Positions 36,420-45,730 of a stretch of DNA of 64,000 nt are shown here, piece after piece (positions within the stretch are counted from its first letter, which is position 1; each line of letters begins with the position of its first letter). The notes beneath the pieces are model-generated. The model was not told the origin of the DNA, did no database searches, and worked only from the letters and a program-made list of their open reading frames with translations. The stretch comes from Thermosporothrix hazakensis (GTDB lineage Bacteria; Chloroflexota; Ktedonobacteria; Ktedonobacterales; Ktedonobacteraceae), in assembly GCF_003253565.1 (NCBI RefSeq), contig NZ_QKUF01000001.1, forward strand, positions 329,867 through 393,866. The letters run 5' to 3'. A program made the translations under genes and the position numbers.

Positions 36420-36569
36420 ATGAGCGCAGTCACTATCTTTCTGATGGGATTACTTATCGGTATGCTTTTATGCTGGGCAGCAACGCAACGCCAGCGTCAA
36501 TTGCTGCGGCGCTACCGCCAGCAAGCTCGAATACTCTCCAAGTGGAGCAGACCAATCATCGAAGAATAA
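36420..36569 (+). CDS. Small single-pass membrane protein
   Basis: 49 aa. Residues 2-21 (SAVTIFLMGLLIGMLLCWAA) form one membrane segment, followed by a basic tail rich in Gln and Arg (QRQRQLLRRYRQQAR). GAGAGGAG is 10 nt before the ATG, and a terminator starts 32 nt after the stop, which supports a real gene. The longer frame from 36330 is not supported. No family recognised. It converges on the DUF4388 pair. Confidence 0.6.
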   Translation: MSAVTIFLMGLLIGMLLCWAATQRQRQLLRRYRQQARILSKWSRPIIEE

Positions 36570-36600
36570 CAACATGTGTTCCTCCACTGGTCTCGAAGGT

Positions 36601-36636
36601 GAGGAGAGCAGGCGTCCGGCTCTCCTCGCTTTTTTA
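36601..36636 (+). terminator. Terminator after small membrane protein
   Basis: Perfect 9-bp stem GAGGAGAGC/GCTCTCCTC followed by GCTTTTTTATT. Confidence 0.9.
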
Positions 36637-37257
36637 TTCCGGGCGATCTTTAAAGCGCTCCTGTAGCAATTTCTCGGTGCGGATAACGGCCAGTCGAGCC
36701 GTCTCCTGAGCAAACTCTGTCGCCCGTCGGAATGCCTGCTGCAACGGTAGAAATGGAAGGGCCGGGGACGTGTCCTGGAGCTGAGGGAGCGCCCGAAGCC
36801 GTTCTGTTTCGCGTTCTCGGGCGTGTACTGGAAGATCAATCGGTCGCCTCGGGAGCACAATAAGGAGGTGCATCAATATCCTGTGCACAGCATGACGTGG
36901 CATACCCTGAACAACGGCCCGCATTTCCAGCAGCGCTAACCAGTGCGCGAACACTTCCGCCTGCTGCCACGAAACATCATCACACTCACAGATAACGGCG
37001 CTATCAAAGCGCACTGAGCCCTTCTTCCAGCAAAGAAGGTCCTGCAATACCTCTACCGAAGCACGTTTGTCACCTGTGACATGCACAAGGCGAGCCTCCT
37101 TAAAGTAGAGATGAGCCACGCCAAACCGCTCACCATTGCGCAACGCCAGGCGTCCCGATGCACGACGACTCTGGATATAGCCCAGAGCCAGCACCACATC
37201 AGCGAAAAAGTTTGTAGTCAGAATTGTAGCGAGTGACCTATCTGGAGAAATGTTCAT
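36634..37257 (-). CDS. DUF4388 domain protein
   Basis: 207 aa. The domain reads DVVLALGYIQSRRASGRLALRNGERFGVAHLYFKEARLVHV, then VLQDLLCWKKGSVRFD, the pattern of DUF4388 (PATAN) domains that often join signal transduction or gliding proteins. The C-terminal part (about 105-207) has RERETERLRALPQ and a helix. The open frame extends to 37359 over AT-rich sequence; the ATG at 37257 has AAGG 9 nt upstream and is preferred. Paralogue of the next gene upstream on the same strand. Confidence 0.75.
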   Translation of the reverse strand: MNISPDRSLATILTTNFFADVVLALGYIQSRRASGRLALRNGERFGVAHLYFKEARLVHVTGDKRASVEVLQDLLCWKKGSVRFDSAVICECDDVSWQQAEVFAHWLALLEMRAVVQGMPRHAVHRILMHLLIVLPRRPIDLPVHARERETERLRALPQLQDTSPALPFLPLQQAFRRATEFAQETARLAVIRTEKLLQERFKDRPE

Positions 37258-37400
37258 ATCAGCCAACCTTACCACGTCTTTTACAAGCCACTGTTTTCTC
37301 TTTTTGATTATACTTCCTGCAAAAGCATGTTTCAATATATATATACCTTTAAGAGGCAAAATTCATACATCCATATACGCAATTCCATATATACGACAGG

Positions 37401-38207
37401 TTATCCCTGAGAGAGGAGCGGACGTTCTATGCGCAACACCCCAAGCCCGCTGAGCGCTGGAGCGAGCTCGTGCAGGGCCTGCATGGTCAATGTATGCGCC
37501 TCCCGTTCACCAACCAGCGGGGCACAAAAATAAAAGCAGGTCTCAATCAAAGCGGAGAAGCCTTCTAGCAGCTCATTACGCGGGTAGCGATCCAGCAATG
37601 TCTGATCGGCGAGCTGAAGATAACCGGCAGAAGAGAACTGCAAATGAGCAAAGAGAGGAAAAGCAGTAGAAAGATCGTCAAGAATATCGCGGAGTACCGC
37701 CAGTGCCTCTTGAGAGCCGACCAGACGCGCAATGACAAGAGCAGCGCGCCGTGTCCCTTCGATCAATATGCGCCACTCAAGCGGTGTAAGCAGCGCTTGC
37801 GTCTCGCTGACCGTCACCGCGGTGCCCTCCACCACACAAGGTACGGTCGGCATCTGGATAACGCCGCTACGGTGAAGGCGCTGTAGTGTCTCTTCAAACA
37901 GGCGCTCATGTGTCTCGTTCAGCGTCACATCTCGGGTAATCGCGCCGCGTTCAAAGCGCACCATCCCCTGCGTCCACGCCTGTAACTCTTGCAGCGTCGA
38001 ACGAATGTCGCCACGATTACCGATGCAATGCACCAGTTTTCCGGCCCGGAAATAGAGATGAGAGATACTCAGGCGCTCTGTATTGCGAATTGTGAGCCGA
38101 CCAAATGCCCGAACCCGCCTGACCTGATAGACGATCAGCGCAAGATCACGCAAAGGTCCCTGCCACAAGGAGCCTGGAAGACCAGATTGCGGCACAACAC
38201 CATCCAC
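37401..38207 (-). CDS. DUF4388 domain protein (paralogue)
   Basis: 268 aa. The same domain as the downstream paralogue: DLALIVYQVRRVRAFGRLTIRNTERLSISHLYFRAGKLVHCIG, followed by LQELQAWTQGMVRFERGAI. A longer C-terminal helical region follows (TRRAALVIARLVG ... GFSALIETCFYFCAPLVGE) that might be a second domain. GTG start; Shine-Dalgarno sequence weak. Role unknown. Confidence 0.75.
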   Translation of the reverse strand: MDGVVPQSGLPGSLWQGPLRDLALIVYQVRRVRAFGRLTIRNTERLSISHLYFRAGKLVHCIGNRGDIRSTLQELQAWTQGMVRFERGAITRDVTLNETHERLFEETLQRLHRSGVIQMPTVPCVVEGTAVTVSETQALLTPLEWRILIEGTRRAALVIARLVGSQEALAVLRDILDDLSTAFPLFAHLQFSSAGYLQLADQTLLDRYPRNELLEGFSALIETCFYFCAPLVGEREAHTLTMQALHELAPALSGLGVLRIERPLLSQG

Positions 38208-38349
38208 TTTCTATGCACCAACGCGCAAAAACACGCATATAAACTTCTTCTTGTGGAACTATGATACCGAGAAGCAAGAAGAGTGTCAAGAATTTCTGGG
38301 TTCTACACGACTTTTAGCGTATCGTGTATCCTGCAATCTGGTCGTTTCC

Positions 38350-38934
38350 TTAAAAAGTGATATCACCACAGCGCTCACAGTGCCCGATGCGCCCCGCCTC
38401 ACTCTCGCGGATCTCGCGTAAAGGCCGCGCACAGCGACAAACGTAGCCACGAGGCCGCGCAGGGTTCCCCAGAACCAGCGTATGCGGCGGCACATCACGC
38501 GTCACAACAGAGCCCGCACCGATCAACGCGAATTCCCCGATGGTCACGCCACACACGATCACTGCGCCCGCGCCAATCGAAGCCCCATACTTCACTAATG
38601 TTGGAGTCACCTCCCAATCCTCTGCCCCCTTCAGACGCCCATCCGGCGTAATCGCACGAGGATACATATCATTGGTAAAGCAGACGTGCGGTCCGATAAA
38701 GACGCCATCCTCGATAGAGACGCCCTCAAATAGTGAAGCATTGTTCTGGATTTTGACGCGTGAGCCGATACGCACATGCGTCTCCACATACACGCCCTTG
38801 CCGATATTACATTCCGCGCCAATCGACGCATACGAGCGGATATGAGCATGCCGCCAGATCCGCGTTTTGTCACCGATCTGTACATGCTCTTCTACCTCGG
38901 CCAGCGGATGCACAAAAAAGCTCGATTCGGTCAT
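38350..38934 (-). CDS. Left-handed beta-helix N-acetyltransferase, WlbB/WbpD-like
   Basis: 194-aa hexapeptide-repeat acetyltransferase. Isoleucine-patch repeats run from about residue 8 to 160 ([52 protein letters not shown]). [10 protein letters not shown] is the typical end of WbpD-type UDP-3-amino-uronate acetyltransferases. A Cys-rich tail (CRCARP ... CERCGDITF) probably binds zinc. GAGGT 8 nt before the ATG overlaps the end of the deacetylase gene upstream. It fits step 3 of UDP-diacetamido-uronate synthesis, with the Gfo/Idh and DegT enzymes at 58.6-61.2 kb. Confidence 0.85.
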   Translation of the reverse strand: MTESSFFVHPLAEVEEHVQIGDKTRIWRHAHIRSYASIGAECNIGKGVYVETHVRIGSRVKIQNNASLFEGVSIEDGVFIGPHVCFTNDMYPRAITPDGRLKGAEDWEVTPTLVKYGASIGAGAVIVCGVTIGEFALIGAGSVVTRDVPPHTLVLGNPARPRGYVCRCARPLREIRESEAGRIGHCERCGDITF

Positions 38935-38940
38935 TGGCGC

Positions 38941-39981
38941 TTACCTCGAATTTGTAAAGCGATTGCGGATAAACGGGATCCAGCGCAGGCGTGAGAAGAA
39001 GCCCCAGAGCCCGGCGACCTCAGCCGCAACGACCAGCCAATGCTGATCAATATCAGCCTCCACCCGATGAAGCAGCAGCGGATCAGCCTCCGGTGTGTTG
39101 TCGCCATAACGTGTTGTCAGGGCCCAGGAATAGCCCGCCTCACGTACTGCCTCCACCACCTCAGGACTGATATGCTGCATCTGCCCGATAGGATAGGCAA
39201 ACGAGCGGACCGGGTGCCCGAGGCGCTCTTCCAGCACACGCTTACAATCGACAATCTCACGTCGCACTTCTGCGGGGTCAGTCAGCGCGCTCAACACCGG
39301 ATGATGCAAGGTATGTGCTCCGAAAGAGACAAGCTGACTTGCATCCATCTCCCGAACCTCATCCCAGGTGAGCGGCATTCCCGGTTCTTCCGCCGGAAGC
39401 ACCGCAGATGGTGCCTGCAAAGCTTCACGCACCATTGTCAGAAAGCGTTCTCGCTCTGCCACCGACGGTGCAAAGCGCAGCCGCTGATCAATCAGGTGCG
39501 ACAGCTCATCCACCTCCTGCGACTCGCTGAGGCGATAGACCTTCCCCTCAAGCTGCACCTTCGACACACGAGCCCGCTGTACCAGCCGTTTTCCCTCGTC
39601 CCACCAGAAATAATCACCACTGTCGATATAGTCAGGAATCAGATAAATCGTGAACGGGACACGCAATTGAGAGGCCAGCGGGAAAGCATAGGTATAATTA
39701 TCGCGGTAGCCATCATCAAAAGTGACTACAACCGGAGAACGTGGATCTCCGTTCGATTGCGCATCGGGCGCATACACCTCATCCAGCGCCTCTTCAAGTG
39801 GCACGATCCGATAATGACGCTGAAGATAGAGCCAGTGACGGCGCAAATGACCGCCACTGGCACGATGATAATTCAGCACCACGACACGCTTTTTGTCCCG
39901 TCTCTTCAGCGAACGGGCCAGCGCAACCAGACCACTATAGTACATACAAGCTGCGATAAAAACGAGAATACGTCGGCGCAT
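38941..39981 (-). CDS. Polysaccharide deacetylase family protein
   Basis: 346 aa, carbohydrate esterase family 4 fold. N-terminal hydrophobic segment (residues 4-22), then VVTFDDGYRDNYTYAFPLA with the metal Asp-Asp, SFGAHTLHHPVLS with the HxxH ligands and VRSFAYPIGQMQHIS. Acts on exported or membrane-linked polysaccharide. Clear paralogue of the enzyme at 42532 (shared N-terminus, FAYPIG block and C-terminus). AAAGGA is 12 nt before the ATG. Confidence 0.9.
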   Translation of the reverse strand: MRRRILVFIAACMYYSGLVALARSLKRRDKKRVVVLNYHRASGGHLRRHWLYLQRHYRIVPLEEALDEVYAPDAQSNGDPRSPVVVTFDDGYRDNYTYAFPLASQLRVPFTIYLIPDYIDSGDYFWWDEGKRLVQRARVSKVQLEGKVYRLSESQEVDELSHLIDQRLRFAPSVAERERFLTMVREALQAPSAVLPAEEPGMPLTWDEVREMDASQLVSFGAHTLHHPVLSALTDPAEVRREIVDCKRVLEERLGHPVRSFAYPIGQMQHISPEVVEAVREAGYSWALTTRYGDNTPEADPLLLHRVEADIDQHWLVVAAEVAGLWGFFSRLRWIPFIRNRFTNSR

Positions 39982-40044
39982 AGCGTTTCTATTCCTTTAG
40001 CAATTGTTCTGGCGTGAGCACATCATCCATTGAAGCGCCCTTGA

Positions 40045-41271
40045 CTACAAGGCACGAACATAACGCGGAACTGCAACAGCAAGACGACGAGCCGCAGCGT
40101 CAGCACCCAGGACGAAGCGATAAAGCGGCCCGAAGCTTCTTACCGATGAAAAGCCGATAAAGTACAGCCCGGTCACACCGCTCTCGAACCAGGGATTGAG
40201 CACAGGAGCCCCCTGATACGTATGGATCTCTTGTAGCAGCTCAGGAGCCAGCATTGTCAGACGCTTGAGATTGGTTTTGTATCCGGTTCCCAGTAAAATA
40301 TGATCTGCCTCAAGCTGCCGGCCACTGGCAAGCTGCACGCGAACCGTCTCGCCAAGTGGCTCAACCGCATCGACATATTGATGCTCAAGCATCTCCACTT
40401 TTCCCAGAATGCGGGGCTTCAGCCAGGGAGCCCCCTTCGGGCCATGCTTGGTATCAACAATATAATCGACAATATCGCGAGGGAAACGCTGCAAGCTATA
40501 GGGCAACTTCTCCAGAAAGACATTGAGCCAACCACCACCAAGCGCGGAATCTGGTGCGCGCAATTGACGCAGCACAGGTGGCAAGCTGCCGTGACCGGTA
40601 CCAGAGATCCAGTGTACTGATCGGCGTGCCAGCAACTGGACCGTTGCCCCATTCTCGTTTAATAAGGCAGCCGTTTCCAGCGCCCCCTGACCACGCCCCA
40701 CAACAATGACCCTCTTCCCTTTGAACTCAGCCATATCATGGTGATCAGCACTGTGCGAGACCAGAGACGCCGGCAAACCCTGATACTCTTTTGGATAATA
40801 GACAAAGTACTGAAGTCCGGGAGCCATCACGACTGCCCGAGCAAAGAGCACGCGCCCATCCTCAAGCTGCACCTTGAAGAGGCTCCCCACCTTTGAGATC
40901 CGCTGAATCAGCGTCTCATCAACATCTGGCACGACGTTCTGCTGAAACCAGAGCGAGTAATCCACGAAATCTTGAATAGGCAGGATCTCCGGCTCTCGCT
41001 TCCCCTTGAGCAGGAAATAGTCTTTGAGTTGATAGCGACCTTCCGGGTCTGAGAGATTGGTTGCCCACCAATACGAGCGAAGCTGCATCCCCTTTGGCAT
41101 ATGCTCACGCCAGAAACCGATAGGCTTGCCAAAGACAGCGACATTCAGCCCTCGCGCACGCATATGTGCGGTAGCAGAAAGGCCATATGGGCCAGCACCG
41201 AGGACAACGACATCATAAGAAGCCAGGGCAGTTCTCCCCTGAACAGTATTCACATCCAAAGACACATTCAC
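40045..41271 (-). CDS. FAD/NAD(P)-binding monooxygenase-like oxidoreductase
   Basis: 408 aa. FAD motif DVVVLGAGPYGLSATAHMR (18-36), FWREHMPKGMQLRS and KRVIVVGRGQGALETAALL as NADPH motif, plus LGTGYKTNLKRL. This is the layout of flavin N-hydroxylases (SidA/IucD/PvdA) and related group-B monooxygenases. GTG start with GGAGG 8 nt upstream and a 4-nt GTGA overlap with the ATP-grasp gene, so the two are translated together. Possible substrate is an amine on an exported sugar or amino acid (inference). Confidence 0.82.
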   Translation of the reverse strand: MNVSLDVNTVQGRTALASYDVVVLGAGPYGLSATAHMRARGLNVAVFGKPIGFWREHMPKGMQLRSYWWATNLSDPEGRYQLKDYFLLKGKREPEILPIQDFVDYSLWFQQNVVPDVDETLIQRISKVGSLFKVQLEDGRVLFARAVVMAPGLQYFVYYPKEYQGLPASLVSHSADHHDMAEFKGKRVIVVGRGQGALETAALLNENGATVQLLARRSVHWISGTGHGSLPPVLRQLRAPDSALGGGWLNVFLEKLPYSLQRFPRDIVDYIVDTKHGPKGAPWLKPRILGKVEMLEHQYVDAVEPLGETVRVQLASGRQLEADHILLGTGYKTNLKRLTMLAPELLQEIHTYQGAPVLNPWFESGVTGLYFIGFSSVRSFGPLYRFVLGADAAARRLAVAVPRYVRAL

Positions 41272-42551
41272 TGCATATTCCTCCTGGAAGATGGGCCCCT
41301 TATCACTCGCTGGACGCCACGGTGCAGAAAATCACGCGTTGCAGTCCAGAGAGGACGTATATCATCCTTATCTAGATAATCATAGGCAGCGGGTGTAAAG
41401 AAGGCCGCAATGAAGTCCAGTAGAGATTGCGCCGGAGGGGCCACACCCGGTCGTCCTCTTTGTGCAAGCGCCTGCACCGTCGTCAAAATATCGCCTTCAA
41501 GGAAGCGCATCCAGCCCCCCGTTTGATAGGACGTCACCCGCTCAAGCTTCTCCCCACGAGCCCACTGATAGAGCAGATAGGGGAAATCAACGCCCGCACG
41601 GACCGCGACTTCAATAGAGGCTGACAACCGAGGATTGATTTCCATTAAATAGGGACGACCTGCACTGTCACGCCTGAACTCAACCTCACTATAGCCTTCC
41701 AGTTCTATTGCACGCACCAGCCGCTCCGCTTGCCCGGTAATATCCTCGGGTAGCGCGATGCTCTGGCGATAGACCGAGGTTCCCCCCAGGGGCGGTTGGG
41801 TTCGTTTGGCCCACTGAGCGAAACGTGCGTACATCGTACCATCAGCGTAGAACAGGCTGATGGCTTCTCGTCTTCCATCCAAAAATTGTTGAAAGAGGGT
41901 ACTGCCTCCATATTGTGTCAGCTTTTCGACAGCCTCCCGTGCCTCATCATGTGTTGTGACCAATTGGCTGATGACCCGCACACCACGCCCCTTGCCCCAG
42001 AGCCAGGATTCCACCGGCTTCACCACTGCAGGCAGGCCAACCGTACGCACCGCCTCAGGAACCTCATCTACATGCTGAACAGATACCCCCCGGGGAATTC
42101 CGATGCCGAGTCGGGATGCTATATCCAGCGTTTTTTCTTTATCGGTCGCAACGGCCAGAGCCTCTTCTTTCGCCAGGGCAAGCTGTGCCCTCCACGCTAC
42201 CGTCTCGCGATGCGCCCGTAACACTTCAAGCGTTCCATCGGCGGACGGGATCACGACCTGAGCGCCGGTATGGTCCAGAATGTGCAGCAGATAGTCAAGG
42301 AAGGCGTCGGTCTGTTGCAGATAGGAGGGCGCAACATAAGCCCGCCGACACCAGCGAGAGGCAAAGGCTGGCACATGCTTTGACTGTTGTAGCACATCGG
42401 CGACCTCCAACGCGGCAACCGTCAAGCCACGGCTTCCCAGGGAGCGCATCGTCACCAGTGATTGGCGCAATTTCGCATCCAGAACCAGCGCATCATAGAA
42501 AGTGGTACGCCGCGCTTCTGGCTTTAGCAGATTATCGAGATGTGTTCCCAT
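41268..42551 (-). CDS. ATP-grasp ligase-like protein
   Basis: 427 aa. An ATP-grasp core is visible: AVVKPVESWLWGKGRGVRVI (phosphate loop), TLFQQFLDGRREAISLFYADGTMY and SEVEFRRDSAGRPYLMEINPRLSASIEVAVRAG, with the metal Glu/Asn in MEINPR. Similar to carbamoyl-phosphate-synthase large-subunit-like proteins in polysaccharide loci. Likely joins a carboxylate to an amine. Its start lies 20 nt inside the upstream deacetylase gene; its stop overlaps the FAD gene. Confidence 0.82.
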   Translation of the reverse strand: MGTHLDNLLKPEARRTTFYDALVLDAKLRQSLVTMRSLGSRGLTVAALEVADVLQQSKHVPAFASRWCRRAYVAPSYLQQTDAFLDYLLHILDHTGAQVVIPSADGTLEVLRAHRETVAWRAQLALAKEEALAVATDKEKTLDIASRLGIGIPRGVSVQHVDEVPEAVRTVGLPAVVKPVESWLWGKGRGVRVISQLVTTHDEAREAVEKLTQYGGSTLFQQFLDGRREAISLFYADGTMYARFAQWAKRTQPPLGGTSVYRQSIALPEDITGQAERLVRAIELEGYSEVEFRRDSAGRPYLMEINPRLSASIEVAVRAGVDFPYLLYQWARGEKLERVTSYQTGGWMRFLEGDILTTVQALAQRGRPGVAPPAQSLLDFIAAFFTPAAYDYLDKDDIRPLWTATRDFLHRGVQRVIRGPSSRRNMQ

Positions 42552-43563
42552 GTTTCAATCTTTTCTTGATACGTGATACTATGCCCAGTAAGCCAACCAG
42601 CTCAGCGGCCAGAATCAGCCAGGGCTGTTCCAGATCTCCCGGCAAGCGAGCAAGGAGCAGAGGATCACTGTTCGGCGTGTTGACCTCTTCTACGGTCGTA
42701 ACTGCCCACGAGAATCCGGCCTTCCTGACCGCCTTCACGCCCGCCTCACCAAAGTGTTCATCCTTTCCGATTGGATAGGCAAAAGTTCGTACCGGATGCC
42801 CGAGTTTCTCTTCAAGCACCCGGCGCGACTCCGTCACCTCATATTGAAGCTCTGCTGGATCGCTCAGGCGGCTCAGAACGGGGTGCCACATCGTATGAGC
42901 CCCAAAGGAAACCAGCCCGGTGCGCTCCATTTCGCGTGCCTCATCCCAGGTAATGGGTAACGCTGGCTCGGTTGTGCCCTCACGCGAACGCTCCGGTAAG
43001 CGTACCTCAAGCTCCTGCTGGATCTGCTTCAAGAAGGTTTCACGTTCCGCCACCGAGGTAGCCTCACGCACTTGCTGATCAATGGCCCGTGCAAGGGCGG
43101 CTCGCTCCCCGGCTTGCGCCAGTTGATACGTTTTCCCGCCCAGAGTCACCTTCTCGACCTTCGTATGACGTGCCAGATAGTCACCGGCGAGCCACCAGAA
43201 ATAACGCCCGCTCTCGGTATAGCCAGGGATCAGAAAGACCGTGATGGGGATCTGGAACTGCCGGGCAAGCTTCAAGGCGCAGGTATAATTATCCAGATAG
43301 CCATCATCAAATGTCAGCACAATGGGCGGACGCCGATCAGTCACGGGTTTATGTGTGTATAACTCTTCCAGCGCCTCCTCAAGATGGAGCACGCGATAAT
43401 GGCGGCTCAGATAGCGCATCTGGTGCCGCAGGTTCTTACCGGCAGCCCGATGATAGTTCAGGATGATCAACTGCCGCCGCTTTCGGGAACGAGCCAGCGC
43501 GATCAACCCGCTATAATAGAGACCACCCGCCACCAGAAGCCGCGCACGTTCACGCAAAGACAT
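42532..43563 (-). CDS. Polysaccharide deacetylase family protein (second paralogue)
   Basis: 343 aa. Like the enzyme at 38941: VLTFDDGYLDNYTCALKLA, SFGAHTMWHPVLS and VRTFAYPIGKDEHFGEAG, and the same membrane-associated N-terminus (LLVAGGLYYSGLIALARS). The ATG at 43563 has AAGGAG 7 nt upstream; the frame also opens at 43584. The stop is 20 nt past the start of the ATP-grasp gene. Duplicate genes flank the ATP-grasp/FAD pair. Confidence 0.9.
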   Translation of the reverse strand: MSLRERARLLVAGGLYYSGLIALARSRKRRQLIILNYHRAAGKNLRHQMRYLSRHYRVLHLEEALEELYTHKPVTDRRPPIVLTFDDGYLDNYTCALKLARQFQIPITVFLIPGYTESGRYFWWLAGDYLARHTKVEKVTLGGKTYQLAQAGERAALARAIDQQVREATSVAERETFLKQIQQELEVRLPERSREGTTEPALPITWDEAREMERTGLVSFGAHTMWHPVLSRLSDPAELQYEVTESRRVLEEKLGHPVRTFAYPIGKDEHFGEAGVKAVRKAGFSWAVTTVEEVNTPNSDPLLLARLPGDLEQPWLILAAELVGLLGIVSRIKKRLKHGNTSR

Positions 43564-43584
43564 ATTGTGCTCCTTCCTATCCAT

Positions 43585-45210
43585 TTACAGCGCATTCGGC
43601 GAGTGGCGCTCTACCAGCTCATGAAACACATTTGCCAGTAATGCCTGCATCTCCGGTGACTCCGTGTCGCCGCACTCCCAGTTTCGGTCTGGCAGGTACG
43701 TCGGGCGGTAGTTGTCGAGCGCATAGGTCCAGTAGGTGGAACCGGTTGCGAAGACCATCGCCCCCGACTGGGAAATATAGTAGGTTGTATTGCTGACATC
43801 CTCTTTATTGTTTTCGTTATGGACATTTGATGTCGCAAGCACTTTCAGGTTAGCCGGTGAAGAATCCCGATACACCCGGTCCCAGAGATAGCCTACATAG
43901 CTACATCCGTAGCCTTTGCCGGGCTGAATGCCGGTGTTCTTCAGCAAAGTCTGGTCCGCGTCCTTGTTCACCTTCCATGCAAAATCAACCTGCCCACGCG
44001 ACATATCGGAGTACATCACGCCAATCAGAGTACTTTCAGGCTGGTGGAGCACAGGATCTCGCCATTGGGCCGTCACACGTGTGTGATCAGTCGCATACAT
44101 CGGGTCTCTACTCAACGTGTTTTCCTCTGAGGAGACCTTGTAGCAAATAACCGTGCGATCAGGGGTTCCTGTGCTGCTCGCCTCAAAGCGCATCTGCCAG
44201 ACCCCGTCGGCGGCTCCCAGAAAGGCCAGACCGACGCCCTTATCCCGCGCCGCTTCATAGCCCTGCCGCATCTCAAGCGTCCAATAGGCATCATGACCGA
44301 TAGAAATAGTGGCTTTGTGGCGCTGAAGCTGTTGCGGCTGCCGATGCAGATCGACATTGCTGATATAAGAAAGATCATAGCCCTGCCGTTCCATCCAGCG
44401 AATGGCGTTCAGTTCCAGCGACACGACCTGGCTGGCTCCGGCATAGTACAAATAGGGACGATCAAAGGATACTTTTGCGGCAGTCGGAGCAAAACTATTC
44501 TCGCTAAAGAAGCCGCTTCCCATATCATACAGGCTCTTGCCTCCCCACTCGTTAGAAGCAGCCATTGTGGTATCTGGCGTCACCACAACATAGCGAGAAT
44601 TGGGGTTTCCATGCACGACAAAAGGAGCGTAGGTTTGCCAGCCACTCGCATCGGTAAACTTTGCCAGATAGACACCACTTGTCCAGTCCTGCGGCACCTC
44701 AAGCGTATATGAGGGCTTCCAACGAGCCTCAATCAGCCCATCCGTTCCCTGGTAACAGGTAGAGCAGGCGACCAGCTTGCGCGTGCGCTCTTCATAGTAT
44801 CCCTGCGCCTCCCCTTCCTGATTCTGGACCAGTTTCAGTAAGCGACCGCCAAAGCCTGAGTACCAGCCCAGCCGAAAGATTTGGATGGAGTAGGGAGTTC
44901 CGGCCTTCTGGGTGCTCACATAAAATTGCAATGATTGTCCTGGATCTACCGATACAGCCCCTGCGTAGGCCTGAATCTGAGTTGTGGCCTCTTTCCCGGC
45001 AGGAATACGCCACTCATTTGAGCCGGGCTGAGCGTTTTCCTTCACAATCGGGTTTGCGTCCGCGGGAACTGAGGTCGGCGCAACCGGGGGACTGCCCGAA
45101 CCAGATGATTGAAAGGCCTTCATCATCATAGCTGGATCACCCAGGAAGATAGCCAGCACCAGACTCACGATAATGAAGAGCACTATAGCACCTGCGATGC
45201 GAAACTTCAT
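43585..45210 (-). CDS. N,N-dimethylformamidase beta-subunit-like surface protein (DUF6605)
   Basis: 541 aa. One N-terminal membrane anchor (residues 3-24, FRIAGAIVLFIIVSLVLAIFLG), then a Ser/Pro/Ala linker, and an extracellular domain with SIQIFRLGWYSGFGGRLL, YVVVTPDTTMAASNEWGGKSLYD, HDAYWTLEMRQGYE and MVFATGSTYWTYALD, as in the large subunit of dimethylformamidase. The catalytic iron site of true dimethylformamidases was not verified. The frame extends to a GTG at 45306 that also has GGAGGG 7 nt upstream. First gene of the minus arm, divergent from the kinase gene. Confidence 0.8.
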   Translation of the reverse strand: MKFRIAGAIVLFIIVSLVLAIFLGDPAMMMKAFQSSGSGSPPVAPTSVPADANPIVKENAQPGSNEWRIPAGKEATTQIQAYAGAVSVDPGQSLQFYVSTQKAGTPYSIQIFRLGWYSGFGGRLLKLVQNQEGEAQGYYEERTRKLVACSTCYQGTDGLIEARWKPSYTLEVPQDWTSGVYLAKFTDASGWQTYAPFVVHGNPNSRYVVVTPDTTMAASNEWGGKSLYDMGSGFFSENSFAPTAAKVSFDRPYLYYAGASQVVSLELNAIRWMERQGYDLSYISNVDLHRQPQQLQRHKATISIGHDAYWTLEMRQGYEAARDKGVGLAFLGAADGVWQMRFEASSTGTPDRTVICYKVSSEENTLSRDPMYATDHTRVTAQWRDPVLHQPESTLIGVMYSDMSRGQVDFAWKVNKDADQTLLKNTGIQPGKGYGCSYVGYLWDRVYRDSSPANLKVLATSNVHNENNKEDVSNTTYYISQSGAMVFATGSTYWTYALDNYRPTYLPDRNWECGDTESPEMQALLANVFHELVERHSPNAL

Positions 45211-45730
45211 GCAGGGGATACCTCCCGTTTGCTTGCGTACTTGTTTATCTACTGCTTGTTCGTTGGCATGTTTTTCAGACTGTAGCAACCATATAGATTG
45301 CGGCACGCCACATCCCTCCTGTGGGATGTGAGAGAAAATGCAGGCGTGTGCACTTCTGCACTAGAACGATAGCATACGCCTGTGGTAAAGCGATGCACAT
45401 TCGGGTGGAGAATTAGTAGAACTCTGGAACAGGGTGTAGAGAAATCCATGTTCTCTGTGGCCGAAAAAAGGGCAGAAAGACGCGAAAAAGAAGAGTAGGG
45501 ATGTGCACCAGTCCCTCGCATTTTCCACGCCATCTCAACACCTGTAACAACCCGAATCCAATAGATAGGATAGTATCTTTTTAATGCGTTTCCCTCAAAG
45601 GTGGGGGTAACCCATTACAAAAAGCCTATATCAGATACAAATTTCAATTTTTATTGTAAAAAACATAATGGAGGCGACTCGTTTTTCTCATACACGATTC
45701 CGATTTTAACGAGGTAAGGACGGTATATAC
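45211..45730. promoter_or_regulatory. Divergent promoter region of the exopolysaccharide locus
   Basis: 520 nt without a supported gene besides the possible N-terminal extension noted for the surface protein. A perfect hairpin CACATCCC/GGGATGTG (45309-45330) sits next to the alternative start of the minus-strand gene. The right part (45640-45720) is AT-rich and should hold the plus-strand promoter; no clear -35/-10 pair was placed. Confidence 0.4.

Noticed and set aside
45590..45730. c-di-GMP riboswitch before the BY-kinase
   Set aside because: None of the conserved GEMM core segments are seen.
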